Assembly (NCBI GenBank): GCA_945910005.1
Contig: OX246737.1
Coordinates: 79,426,931-79,490,930 of the forward strand
Reading direction: 5' to 3'
Origin: Isoperla grammatica
Lineage: Eukaryota; Arthropoda; Insecta; Plecoptera; Perlodidae
DNA length: 64,000 nt
Positions 1 through 12,425 of the stretch are shown here, piece by piece. How positions within the stretch are numbered: the stretch's first letter is position 1; each line of letters opens with the position of its first letter. Both the position numbers and the translations under genes were made by a program. A model generated the notes under the pieces. That model worked only from the letters and a program-made list of their open reading frames with translations. It searched no databases and was not told where the DNA came from.

Positions 1-2127
1 ATGTTGTCTACTATTAAAACTATAGCAGCCTCAATCCACAAAATAATCGATGCTAAACGTCTTGAGAACAAACAAATGACGATGGTTTAGCTTGTGCTTA
101 TAAGCTGAGTGCAAAACACAGTGGATGCATATTATATTATGATTTAATCATATGTGGGAGTCTGTTAAAAGCAAGTTTTGTTTTTAATGGCTTCCCATAT
201 TATACCATACATACCACATACCAATCTAGTCCAAGGTGTCTTTCTGTAACAAGAGACTACAATATTGATATAACATTGGTCAACATTTTAAATAGTTTTT
301 CATCACAGCCCGTAGGACATGTTACAGACCAGCTGATTTTCACCATAGCTTTTAACGATTTCACGGTCAACCTAACTCGCCGATTGAAAATTTTTGTACT
401 AATGTAAAATGTTTTTTATTGATTTTTTTTAACTAAATAGATGTTATTCGTTTTGTTCAAAAAAAGTAGCACTTCAACACAAGTAATCTTGCAAATCTCA
501 AAATGGCTAAAATCCACCCAAAATAATTTAATGATTGATTATTTTTGTGTTAAGTGTAGGCTTATTTGCTTCAACTTTGCTTCAATCCAGCTACACTTTC
601 TATCTTTATGCGCAGACAAACGTCTTACGTCTTCAGTCTTGGCGCTTAGCCAAACCTACTAACCACAATCAGAAAGCTATAATAATAATGTATGGTTGAT
701 GACAGACCAGAAAACTAGGTATAACATTTTTTCAATACATTTCAGTTTAATATTTCAGTCATGTGCTTTATATCCTTTGTTCCTCTCAAAATCTCGATCG
801 TCTGCATGGTTGAATCATTTTTGGTATTCGTGAAACGTTGTCATTGTCGTTGACTTGTTGCAAAAACGAGTCTAAAAATTTCAATTCAATTTGGAACCAG
901 TAACCAATTGTTTTGCCAACTAGCTGCTTCTTGTTGGCATTTCGGTGTAAATATAATATAATAACAGTGATCACTGGCATAATCATAATATTCACTTTCC
1001 ATTTTACGAACACGGTTATACCACTTGGTTTAACCGGTTACTCGGATTTACAGCAGCTACTTTAAATGTATATAATGTAAATTGACCATCATTGAATACA
1101 GAGATTCTACATAATTTTGAGCATTAATCCTGACAACAATGCTTATGAATAGATTATGCGGTACACAATTACTAATTAATGTCGTTAGTAAATGCTGCAA
1201 CTGTACACCCATGTTAGTTTAACACTGTATTTAAAACATAGTATTTAGGAAGAATACAATATAGCATACATAAATGTATAGTGTGTTAAAAGGTCAAAAA
1301 TAAATTTTTCAGAGTTTTAAATTCACTCCTCAATATCTTTATAAAAATACATTAAAGGCGGGTTTGAAGAAGGCATTTTAGGTCAGATTTCTTTCTTTCT
1401 CCATTCACAATATTTGCACATACAACAAATCTAAATCAGTGCTCTTTATTATTCCAGAAATAATCTGGAACTTACAGCTAGAATTACTTTGATTAGTAAT
1501 ATAATGCCATGTCTCACATGGACACTTGAAACAAAGTTTTGTTGCGGGCCTTGCCACATTCCACCTTACCCCCTCCTCCTCTTGTTTGTAGGGTGGACTG
1601 CTGGAGAACTAGTAAGCTGCATTTCCATATTGGCGTTCGGTGTAACTTCTACAGTCATTTGAGCTAATCACAGGCCAGAGATATCGTGACGTTGAATGTT
1701 GTGGGAATGATACGATTCTAACATCTAAAGAAGAAACATTTTTGAATTTTAATGGTACGAACGCTTGAGTTGTTACCGTGAAAGTGAAATCCATCATCTC
1801 AATTGTTACGCCGAAATCAATTGCACAACTATATTACAAAGAGGTCACAGGAGCTGTGGGCACTACGTACGCCCGTGAACAAGTGTTCAATCCATCGGGC
1901 AGGCATCACTTCAAAGAGAAGTCGCTTGGAAGATATTCAGAATACAAAAACACAACAACAACTCTACTTCTGTCTCACACAGCAACAAATCAAAGTATGT
2001 CATCACCCAGGTCAGGCCAGGTCAGGTTGCCACAAAACGCGGGTTGTTCAAAATGTTAATTATCTCAGTTGTGTTCGTTGTAGGCCTATACTCTTCCAAC
2101 CCATTTTTCTTCCAATAATTATTGATA
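1..2127. other. AT-rich region with no recognised gene
   Basis: No open frame here resembles a known protein and none is longer than about 145 codons; the longest runs into the array that follows. No terminal repeats or RNA gene could be made out. If the SLC22-type gene ends at about 8307 on the minus strand, this stretch lies downstream of it. Confidence 0.5.
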
Positions 2128-5084
2128 TAGGCTCCCGTAGCGCTTGCTCTGCTTCACGCACGCACCGCACGCTGACATGGAGCGTACAAGCGTTCACTCC
2201 ATGTGGTCGAGTGGTACGTCGTAGCGCTTGCTCTGCTTGACGCACGCACCGCACGCTGACATGGAGCGTACAAGCGTTCACTCCATGTGGTCGAGTGGTA
2301 CGTCGTAGCGCTTTCTCTGCTTCACGCACGCACCGCACGCTGACATGGAGCGTACAAGCGTTCACTCCATGTGGTCGAGTGGTACGTCGTAGCGCAAGCT
2401 GTGCTTCACGCACGCACCGCACGCTGACATGGAGCGTACAAGCGTTCACTCCATGTGGTCGAGTGGTACGTCGTAGCGCTTGCTCTGCTTCACGCACGCA
2501 CCGCACGCTGACATGGAGCGTACAAGCGTTCACTCCATGTGGTCGAGTGGTAAGACGTAGCGCTTGCTCTGCTTCACGCACGCACCGCACGCTGACATGG
2601 AGCGTACAAGCGTTCACTCCATGTGGTCGAGTGGTACGTCGAAGCGCTTGCTCTGCTTGACGCACGCACCGCACGCCGACATGGAGCGTACAAGCGTTCA
2701 CTCCATGTGGTCGAGTAGAACGTCGTAGCGCTTGCTCTGCTTCACGCACGCACCGCACGCTGACATGGAGCGTACAAGCGTTCACTCCATGTGGTCGAGT
2801 GGTACGTCGTAGCGCTTGCTCTGCTTCACGCACGCACCGCACGCCGACATGGAGCGTACAAGCGTTCACTCCATGTGGTCGAGTAGAACGTCGTAGCGCT
2901 TGCTCTGCTTCACGCACGCACCGCACGCTGACATGGAGCGTACAAGCGTTCACTCCATGTGGTCGAGTAGAACGTCGTAGCGCTTGCTCTGCTTGACGCA
3001 CGGTCGCACCGCACGCTGACATGGAGCGTACAAGCGTTCACTCCATGTGGTCGAGTGGTACGTCGTAGCGCTTGCTCTGCTTCACGCACGCACCGCACGC
3101 TGACATGGAGCGTACAAGCGTTCACTCCATGTGGTCGAGTGGTACGTCGTAGCGCTTGCTCTGCTTCACGCACGCACCGCACGCTGACATGGAGCGTACA
3201 AGCGTTCACTCCATGTGGTCGAGTGGTACGTCGAAGCGCTTGCTCTGCTTCACGCACGCACCGTACGCTGACATGGAGCGTACAAGCGTTCACTCCATGT
3301 GGTCGAGTGGTACGTCGTAGCGCTTGCTCTGCTTCACGCACGCACCGCACGCTGACATGGAGCGTACAAGCGTTCACTCCATGTGGTCGAGTGGTACGTC
3401 GTAGCGCTTGCTCTGCTTCACGCACGCACCGCACGCTGACATGGAGCGTACAAGCGTTCACTCCATGTGGTCGAGTGGTAAGACGTAGCGCTTGCTCTGC
3501 TTCACGCACGCACCGCACGCTGACATGGAGCGTACAAGCGTTCACTCCATGTGGTCGAGTGGTACGTCGTAGCGCTTGCTCTGCTTCACGCACGCACCGC
3601 ACGCCGACATGGAGCGTACAAGCGTTCACTCCATGTGGTCGAGTAGAACGTCGTAGCGCTTGCTCTGCTTGACGCACGGTCGCACCGCACGCTGACATGG
3701 AGCGTACAAGCGTTCACTCCATGTGGTCGAGTGGTACGTCGTAGCGCTTGCTCTGCTTGACGCACGCACCGCACGCTGACATGGAGCGTACAAGCGTTCA
3801 CTCCATGTGGTCGAGTGGTACGTCGTAGCGCTTGCTCTGCTTCACGCACGCACCGCACGCTGACATGGAGCGTACAAGCGTTCACTCCATGTGGTCGAGT
3901 GGTACGTCGTAGCGCAAGCTGTGCTTCACGCACGCACCGCACGCTGACATGGAGCGTACAAGCGTTCACTCCATGTGGTCGAGTGGTACGTCGTAGCGCT
4001 TGCTGTGCTTCACGCACGCACCGCACGCTGACATGGAGCGTACAAGCGTTCACTCCATGTGGTCGAGTGGTACGTCGTAGCGCTTGCTCTGCTTCACGCA
4101 CGTACCGCACGCTGACATGGAGCGTACAAGCGTTCACTCCATGTGGACGAGTGGTACGTCGTAGCGCTTGCTGTGCTTCACGCACGCACCGCACGCTGAC
4201 ATGGAGCGTACAAGCGTTCACTCCATGTGGTCGAGTGGTAAGTCGTAGCGCTTGCTCTGCTTCACGCACGTACCGCACGCTGACATGGAGCGTACAAGCG
4301 TTCACTCCATGTGGTCGAGTGGTAAGTCGTAGCGCTTGCTGTGCTTCACGCACGCACCGCACGCTGACATGGAGCGTACAAGCGTTCACTCCATGTGGTC
4401 GAGTGGTACGTCGTAGCGCTTGCTGTGCTTCACGCACGCACCGCACGCTGACATGGAGCGTACAAGCGTTCACTCCATGTGGTCGAGTGGTACGTCGTAG
4501 CGCTTGCTCTGCTTCACGCACGTACCGCACGCTGACATGGAGCGTACAAGCGTTCACTCCATGTGGACGAGTGGTACGTCGTAGCGCTTGCTGTGCTTCA
4601 CGCACGCACCGCACGCTGACATGGAGCGTACAAGCGTTCACTCCATGTGGTCGAGTGGTAAGTCGTAGCGCTTGCTCTGCTTCACGCACGTACCGCACGC
4701 TGACATGGAGCGTACAAGCGTTCACTCCATGTGGTCGAGTGGTAAGTCGTAGCGCTTGCTGTGCTTCACGCACGCACCGCACGCTGACATGGAGCGTACA
4801 AGCGTTCACTCCATGTGGTCGAGTGGTACGTCGTAGCGCTTGCTGTGCTTCACGCACGCACCGCACGCTGACATGGAGCGTACAAGCGTTCACTCCATGT
4901 GGTCGAGTGGTACGTCGTAGCGCTTGCTGTGCTTCACGCACGCTCCGCACGCTGACATGGAGCGTACAAGCGTTCACTCCATGTGGTCGAGTGGTACGTC
5001 GTAGCGCTTGCTCTGCTTGACGCACGCACGCACCGCACGCTGAAATGGAGCGTACAAGCGTTCACTCCATGTGGTCGAGTGGTA
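2128..5084 (-). repeat. 84-bp minisatellite, left half (about 35 units)
   Basis: Near-identical 84-bp units run head to tail. Each holds GTGGTCGAGTGGTACGTCG and GCACCGCACGCTGACATGG. The period is a multiple of three, so several frames stay open for hundreds of codons on both strands; these are a by-product and not separate genes. Read on the minus strand, each unit contains KRYDVPLDHME followed by TGA, the same sequence that ends the SLC22-type last exon at 8307. Sub-variants (CGTACCGC, GTGGACGAG, GTAAGTCG, a CGGT insertion at 3001 and 3677) form higher-order patterns. The half ends at the TA before 5085, where a transposon interrupts it. Confidence 0.95.
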
Positions 5085-5503
5085 AAGTCTTGGAAATAAT
5101 CAGAACAGCAGCCGGAGTTTTGTAAAGACTAACCGTGAATAGGAGGTCGAAATTGGCCCTGTTAATAGTACAATGCAACAAAAGAACCGAAGGGATGGAC
5201 CTGCTAGGCGCGTGCCGGCCTTTCACGGCCATTAACATCCAGCGTTGCAACGGTTATTGTTGTTGTTATACAAAAATATATCCACTAATGCATTTCCGAT
5301 GGGGGTAAATGCAGACCTAACCCAAATACTACGAAACTGGCAACGTCGGCCGGCCAATCTTCGAAAATTGTGAGAGGGTCGAGCGAAGCATTTGCTCACA
5401 CAAAGAAATAACATCCACTTAGTGTTTATTGGTTGTCACTCAGTTCCCATTCAACGTAAGTCCTTTATTAAGCCGGCTGTAGATCTGACGATTTCCACAA
5501 CTT
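5085..5503. mobile_element. TA-flanked inverted-repeat element (mariner-like MITE) inside the array
   Basis: This 419-bp segment breaks the minisatellite exactly between GTGGTA and TACGTCG. The array unit reads GTGGTACGTCG, so removing the segment plus one TA restores the unit. Its ends are imperfect inverted repeats: AAGTCTTGGAAATAATCAG on the left, and on the right the complement of AAGTTGTGGAAATCGTCAG. A TA target duplication is typical of Tc1/mariner-type elements. It has no transposase ORF, so it is non-autonomous. The superfamily is inferred from the TA only. Confidence 0.8.
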
Positions 5504-8350
5504 TACGTCGTAGCGCTTGCTCTGCTTGACGCACGCACGCACCGCACGCTGACATGGAGCGTACAAGCGTTCACGCCATGTGGTCGAGTGGTACGTCGAA
5601 GCGCTTGCTCTGCTTCACGCACGCACCGCACGCTGACATGGAGCGTACAAGCGTTCACTCCATGTGGTCGAGTGGTACGTTGTAGCGCTTGCTGTGCTTC
5701 ACGCACGCACCGCACGCTGACATGGAGCGTACAAGCGTTCACTCCATGTGGTCGAGTGGTACGTCGTAGCGCTTGCTCTGCTTGACGCACGCACCGCACG
5801 CTGACATGGAGCGTACAAGCGTTCACTCCATGTGGTCGAGTGGTACGTCGTAGCGCTTGCTGTGCTTCACGCACGCACCGCACGCTGACATGGAGCGTAC
5901 AAGCGTTCACTCCATGTGGTCGAGTGGTACGTCGTAGCGCTTGCTCTGCTTCACGCACGCACCGCACGCTGACATGGAGCGTACAAGCGTTCACTCCATG
6001 TGGTCGAGTGGTACGTCGTAGCGCTTGCTCTGCTTCACGCACGCACCGCACGCTGACATGGAGCGTACAAGCGTTCACTCCATGTGGTCGAGTGGTACGT
6101 CGTAGCGCTTGCTCTGCTTGACGCACGCACCGCACGCTGACATGGAGCGTACAAGCGTTCACTCCATGTGGTCGAGTGGTACGTCGTAGCGCTTGCTCTG
6201 CTTCACGCACGCACCGCACGCTGACATGGAGCGTACAAGCGTTCACTCCATGTGGTCGAGTGGTACGTCGTAGCGCAAGCTGTGCTTCACGCACGCACCG
6301 CACGCTGACATGGAGCGTACAAGCGTTCACTCCATGTGGTCGAGTGGTACGTCGTAGCGCTTGCTGTGCTTCACGCACGCACCGCACGCTGACATGGAGC
6401 GTACAAGCGTTCACTCCATGTGGTCGAGTGGTAAGTCGTAGCGCTTGCTCTGCTTGACGCACGCACCGCACGCTGACATGGAGCGTACAAGCGTTCACTC
6501 CATGTGGTCGAGTGGTACGTCGTAGCGCTTGCTCTTCTTCACGCACGCACCGCACGCTGACATGGAGCGTACAAGCGTTCACTCCATGTGGTCGAGTGGT
6601 ACGTCGTAGCGCTTGCTCTGCTTCACGCACGCACCGCACGCTGACATGGAGCGTACAAGCGTTCACTCCATGTGGTCGAGTGGTACGTCGTAGCGCTTGC
6701 TCTGCTTCACGCACGCACCGTACGCTGACATGGAGCGTACAAGCGTTCACTCCATGTGGTCGAGTGGTACGTCGTAGCGCTTGCTCTGCTTCACGCACGC
6801 ACCGCACGCTGACATGGAGCGTACAAGCATTCACTCCATGTGGTCGAGTGGTACGTCGTAGCGCTTGCTCTGCTTGACGCACGCACGCACCGCACGCTGA
6901 CATGGAGCGTACAAGCGTTCACTCCATGTGGTCGAGTGGTACGTCGAAGCGCTTGCTCTGCTTGACGCACGCACGCACCGCACGCTGACATGGAGCGTAC
7001 AAGCGTTCACTCCATGTGGTCGAGTGGTACGTCGAAGCGCTTGCTCTGCTTGACGCACGCACGCACCGCACGCTGACATGGAGCGTACAAGCATTCACTC
7101 CATGTGGTCGAGTGGTACGTCGTAGCGCTTGCTCTGCTTGACGCACGCACGCACCGCACGCTGACATGGAGCGTACAAGCATTCACTCCATGTGGTCGAG
7201 TGGTACGTCGTAGCGCTTGCTCTGCTTGACGCACGCACCGCACGCTGACATGGAGCGTACAAGCGTTCACTCCATGTGGTCGAGTGGTACGTCGTAGTGC
7301 TTGCTCTGCTTGACGCACGCACCGCACGCTGACATGGAGCGTACAAGCGTTCACTTCATGTGGTCGAGTGGTACGTCGTAGCGCTTGCTCTGCTTGACGC
7401 ACGCACGCACCGCACGCTGACATGGAGCGTACAAGCATTCACTCCATGTGGTCGAGTGGTACGTCGTAGCGCTTGCTCTGCTTGACGCACGCACCGCACG
7501 CTGACATGGAGCGTACAAGCGTTCACTTCATGTGGTCGAGTGGTACGTCGTAGCGCTTGCTCTGCTTGACGCACGCACGCACCGCACGCTTACATGGAGC
7601 GTACAAGCATTCACTCCATGTGGTCGAGTGGTACGTTGTAGCGCTTGCTCTGCTTGACGCACGCACCGCACGCTGACATGGAGCGTACAAGCGTTCACTC
7701 CATGTGGTCGAGTGGTACGTCGAAGCGCTTGCTCTGCTTGACGCACGCACGCACCGCACGCTGACATGGAGCGTACAAGCATTCACTCCATGTGGTCGAG
7801 TGGTACGTCGTAGCGCTTGCTCTGCTTGACGCACGCACGCACCGCACGCTGACATGGAGCGTACAAGCATTCACTCCATGTGGTCGAGTGGTACGTCGTA
7901 GCGCTTGCTCTGCTTGACGCACGCACGCACCGCACGCTGACATGGAGCGTACAAGCATTCACTCCATGTGGTCGAGTGGTACGTCGTAGCGCTTGCTCTG
8001 CTTGACGCACGCACGCACCGCACGCTGACATGGAGCGTACAAGCATTCACTCCATGTGGTCGAGTGGTACGTCGTAGCGCTTGCTCTGCTTGACGCACGC
8101 ACGCACCGCACGCTGACATGGAGCGTACAAGCATTCACTCCATGTTGTCGAGTGGTACGTCGTAGCGCTTGCTCTGCTTGACGCACGCACCGCACGCTGA
8201 CATGGAGCGTACAAGCATTCACTCCATGTGGTCGAGTGGTACGTCGTAGCGCTTGCTCTGCTTGACGCACGCACGCACCGCACGCTGACATGGAGCGTAC
8301 AAGCATTCACTCCATGTGGTCGAGTGGTACGTCGTAGCGCTTGCTCTGCT
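5504..8350 (-). repeat. 84/88-bp minisatellite, right half (about 33 units)
   Basis: This continues the array beyond the inserted element. From about 6870 many units are 88 bp long because of an extra CGCA in the ACGCACGCACGCACC stretch; further left nearly all are 84 bp. The 4-bp difference shifts the frame, so minus-strand frames through this part end often in VPLDHME and a stop. The right edge runs without a break into the SLC22-type exon: array sequence TCGTAGCGCTTGCTCTGCTTG is followed by exon sequence with TTGACGCACG in common. A transition from 84-bp to 88-bp units towards the exon suggests local homogenisation. Confidence 0.95.
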
Positions 8351-8534
8351 TGCTCTGCTTGCGGCTCTTGACGCACGATGCGCACGCCGTGTCACCAATG
8401 CCGAACCTCTCTCCGTCCTCAAGCGTCTGCGGCATCGTCTCGTTCAGGGTCTCGGGTAGCAACAAGGCCAGGAGGCCAGACGTTATCGCTATCGACGCGA
8501 AGATGATGGTTGGTAGGGTCTTGTCAAACGAGTC
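8307..8534 (-). CDS. SLC22-type organic ion transporter, terminal exon (partial gene)
   Basis: The exon begins after the acceptor GATTGTTTGGCAG (3' splice site between 8535 and 8534) and is in phase 0. It encodes DSFDKTLPTIIF, the hydrophobic stretch ASIAITSGLLALLLPETL, then NETMPQTLEDGERFG. This is the last membrane span and the PET..LP.T.ED tail typical of the SLC22 branch of the major facilitator superfamily. The frame continues through a basic tail (KSRKQSKQSKRYDVPLDHME) to TGA, whose final part equals the neighbouring minisatellite unit. Alternatively a donor GGTGACA near 8390 ends the exon earlier and the true C-terminus lies elsewhere. Phase matches the exon at 23320-23130. The N-terminal two thirds of the protein are not seen in the window. 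Confidence 0.8.
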   Translation of the reverse strand, partial: DSFDKTLPTIIFASIAITSGLLALLLPETLNETMPQTLEDGERFGIGDTACASCVKSRKQSKQSKRYDVPLDHME

Positions 8535-9640
8535 CTGCCAAACAATCATTATTATTATTTATTTGCAACATTGAACCCCAAGAATTACAGTGCCAGAGTA
8601 CATGCAAATAAATGCCAGAAACCGTCCTAGTAGTGTAACCTTTACTATAGAATACGATCAGAATGCGATAGCGTCAGGGAGAACGTATAGGTTTCCAAAC
8701 GTTGTTAAAAAAGAGACTCCACAGCAACTGTGAAGTGTGTGAATGCTGACGTCATGGATGAATTAGTCAATTTGCGGGTCGCTTTTTGAAATACTGATAT
8801 TTTAGTTGGTCCAGCCTCACTTCAGCATCCACAGGGTTGCTGTAGAACGATCGTTTCTGAACCAGTACGTTACTATACTTGCTAGCCAGGTACAAAGGAG
8901 AATATTGACAAACAATGCTAGTAGCCTATAGCTTAATCCAAATTTTCGTGGAAACGAATATTCAGAAATATGATTCATTGAATTGGAAACAACTTCATGA
9001 TGCGAATGATGTCAGTCGTGATTTTTTACTGGAAACCACGAACTAAATAAAATAGAGCATCCATCATGCACTTTTACACCGTTAGGTATCGTAAACCACT
9101 CACATTCTACGACAAAGCATATTGTTTGCATTTTAAAGGTTTTGTTTGTATATATTATTAGAAAAGATTTGTACGAAGTATAAGTGATTACTGTAAGATA
9201 TGTATCTTGACGTAACGAATATTATTATATTCATAAAAATAACTAAATGATATAACATAATATTCTGCCTGTCAAAATAATGGTACATCAAGATCACATT
9301 TACAGGAAAAGTATAATAACATATTATAGAAGCGCATACAAATTAAGTAAAATGTAAAAGATCATTAAGAAGAAATAATGGACAGACGTGATTCAACAAG
9401 TAAAAGTAACTATATAACCGCTAACTATAACTAACTATGTACAGCAATCGTATTATATCAACCCTGAAATTTACCATGACATAACTAACGGCCATGTTAA
9501 TTTTGTATATCAATAATTTAATAATATTACATGACAGTACCGTACCGAACGCCGTGCGAGGAGGATGTTATAGTGAATAGCTCCGCATAGTACAGCGTGT
9601 GTATCGTACAGTGTTCATTCATACAGAGTGCGTAATTCAG
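8535..9640. other. Intronic sequence, no gene recognised
   Basis: AT-rich sequence just upstream (on the minus strand) of the SLC22-type last exon. It has a short ATT run next to the acceptor. No long ORF or element ends were seen. The 5' end of the following LINE could not be placed more exactly than about 9.5-9.7 kb. Confidence 0.4.
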
Positions 9641-11184
9641 CGACATTACAAGTTGTTATCAAATTCGCAGTGTACGAGTGATATATTTAATCGACCCAAA
9701 TCTAGACTTATTGCTTACAAACACTGAAGATATATCTGTCACTGTAACATTGGCCGAGCCAGCTGTCATCTCCGATCACATGGCTTTTCAAAGCGAAATC
9801 TCTTTACCCACAGAAGTCAGTTATTCCTATCGAAAAGCGAAGAAACAACAGAACACTTTCTATAATTGTAAAAAAGCAAATTTCAACGAACTGAACTTCT
9901 CTTTGTCAAACTGTGGCTGGTCATTAATGGACCATGCCACCACTGCAGACAATATGTGCGATGTTTTCTACGATCGCTTAAACAAGTGCATAGCTGACAC
10001 TGTCCCTAAAGTTAGAGTAAACCCTGAAAAATATCCAGCCTGGTTTGACCGGGAAGTGATTGCAGCACTAAAAGACAAGAATCGCTCCTACAGGCGCTGG
10101 TGCCGGACAAAAGAACCTAACCATAAAATCCAGTTTCAAGTCAAGAGAACAGCGTTTAAAAAACTTCAACAATCTAAGAATAAACAATACACACAAAAAG
10201 TAGATTCGCAAGTTGCGAAACACCCTAATCTTCTGTGGACTGTGGGGATACATAAGGAGAAAAACAAAATCAAGAAGAATACCTGTTGGAGGGGAATATA
10301 ACATGAAAAAATCAACCTCAATCGACATGTGCTGTGAATTATTTTCGGACTATTTCTATACAAAATATCTCCCTAAGTCAAGCGGAAGTGAAGCTCTTCC
10401 TCCTGCCCCACAGTACGGTGACGAAAAACTGTCCTCGTTTCAGATCTCTCAAAACGAGGTAGAAGTTGGCCTACAAAACCTCGCCAACAACAAATCACCT
10501 GGGCCGGACGAAATTCCAACCCGAGTTTTTAAACAATGCCGCAAATCAATAGCTATACATATCTCTCTAAACTTTTCAACAAAGCCATTCAAACCGGAAC
10601 GTTTCCCGCTCGATGAAAGATGGCAAATGTCACTCCAGTCCTAAAGAAAGGTAGCCGTAATAACGTGTCAAATTACAGACCCATATCACTAATCTGTATA
10701 TTATCCAAAGTGTTTGAAAAATTAGTTCATGCCCGTCTTTACAAACACGTGTCCAGACATATTGCCCCAGAGCAACATGGCTTTGTTAAACACCGATCAA
10801 CCATTTCAAATCTCTCAGGATACACGGTAGACATATCCAATAGTTTCAACAATAAGACCCAATTAGATTCTGTGTACACAGACTTTTCAAAAGCGTTCGA
10901 TAGTGTAGACCACCGCTTACTGCTCCATAAGCTATCTGGATTTGGGATATGTGGCAAGCTGTTCAGTCTTATGACGAGTTATCTAGATGGTAGAACCCAG
11001 CGTGTCGTCGTAGATGGATTCTCGTCGATGACTGTATACGTGACCTCCGGCGTTCTACAAGGATCGATGCTAGGACCTTTGTTTTTTACACTTTATGTTA
11101 ATGACATACCAAAATGTTTCATGACATCTAAATGCCTTATGTACGCAGATGATCTGAAAATTTACCGACCTATAAACACCTTAA

Positions 11185-12425
11185 GGAAGGACTCCGGTGA
11201 AAATCTGCATGACATTTTTTTTAATCCGATTTTTTTTTTTTTTTATAAAATAGTCTCGAGTATTTTCTGTTAGTTTTTGCTGATAAATATGGTAGTTAGT
11301 AACTATAAACACGTGTAATAATGTTTATAGTTACGCCTGCACAGCGTGCGCGACAAAAATCGAGACATTGAGCGTCGTCGAGCAGAAATTGGCGGGTTTG
11401 TTTCAAATAGTTGTTACAGATGCGTGTAGGTAGCAGCACATTTTGTTCATGAATTTTTAAAACCACTGAACACTATAATTGTCACAAAATATTGAGTTTA
11501 GGAATTATGCGATGTTGTAAAGCTGTGGAACAGCTGTAGATTGTCTGAAGTTGTTTACTTATCTTGTGTGGGTGTTCCTATTTCCGATTTCGTGCTTGTC
11601 ACTATTACTTTATTTACATATTACTGTGTATTTACTATTTGTGATGGTGAATAAACATAGAAAAACGGGCAAAAGAGCGAAGATGGCATTGGCAAAGCTG
11701 AAAATAGAGAAACGGTTGGTACAGGCTAGGCCTAGGCCTATACCTAGCAACCTGCGCATACCTAGCATACCTGCGTTGTTTACCCTTTCCAAGTTTCCAC
11801 ATCCTATAAAGAAGACCCTGTATCTGGTTGAGACCTTGGCGAGGTTACAGGGCTTTTTACTTGCATCAACTTTATTTTTATGCTTGTAACTCTGTTTTCA
11901 ACAGTATCAAAACTTTGAACGCTATTTACTTCTATACTGTTTTCGCTACAGATTTAGTTAGTCATTTTGAAATTCAGCCGTAACGGATCATTCAATTATT
12001 TTGAAAATTTTTGTGAATGCTTCTTATAACTAGAGCAAAAGAATTGGGTATTATTTTTTCAGTGAGTAAAAAAATGAAAAAAATAAAAATAAAAACCTAA
12101 ATTTTTTTTCTGTAAAAATATACTCATTTGAAAACAAATTGTAACCTCCAACCTATCACGAAGAATCAAAAACCGATACCCACAATTCTTAAGTCAGTTA
12201 CAAGTAACAAGAAGAGATTTTTTTTTTTTTTAATAATGGCGGCTCCAAAACTGGTATGTACAATGCAATTTTGATTTTGAAAAAAATTAATTTTGAACCA
12301 AGTTTAAATTTTTTTGTAATTTGTATTTTTTTTATTTCTTTATAGCAAGAGTTTCATATCATAGTTAAATTTCAAATTGATTGGATGCATGGTTTAGGAG
12401 ATAGTATTTTCACCGGAGTCCTTCC
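11185..12425. mobile_element. TTAA-flanked non-autonomous DNA element (1241 bp)
   Basis: It interrupts the LINE reverse transcriptase just after YADDLKIYRPINTL. The ends are perfect 20-bp inverted repeats: GGAAGGACTCCGGTGAAAAT at 11185-11204 and its complement at 12406-12425. TTAA stands on both sides (11181-11184 and 12426-12429). Removing the element and one TTAA puts the RT frame back in register. TTAA duplication is the piggyBac mark, but the GGAAGG end is not the usual piggyBac CC start, so the superfamily is open. An internal 112-codon frame (11551-11889) resembles nothing known to me. Confidence 0.85.

Noticed and set aside
786..1797. Short ORFs in the first 2 kb as small genes
   Set aside because: All are under 95 codons, without splice-site or family support.
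2060..8306. Many long ORFs on both strands (up to 479 codons) in the 84-bp array
   Set aside because: They arise because 84 is divisible by three and the unit lacks stops in several frames. Overlapping frames on both strands look equally open, so they are not evidence of genes.
2128..8350. CRISPR-like array
   Set aside because: The units are contiguous with no unique spacers, in a clearly eukaryotic context.
11551..11889. 112-codon ORF inside the TTAA-flanked element as a transposase fragment
   Set aside because: Composition is hydrophobic then basic, with no DDE-type or zinc motif; probably chance.
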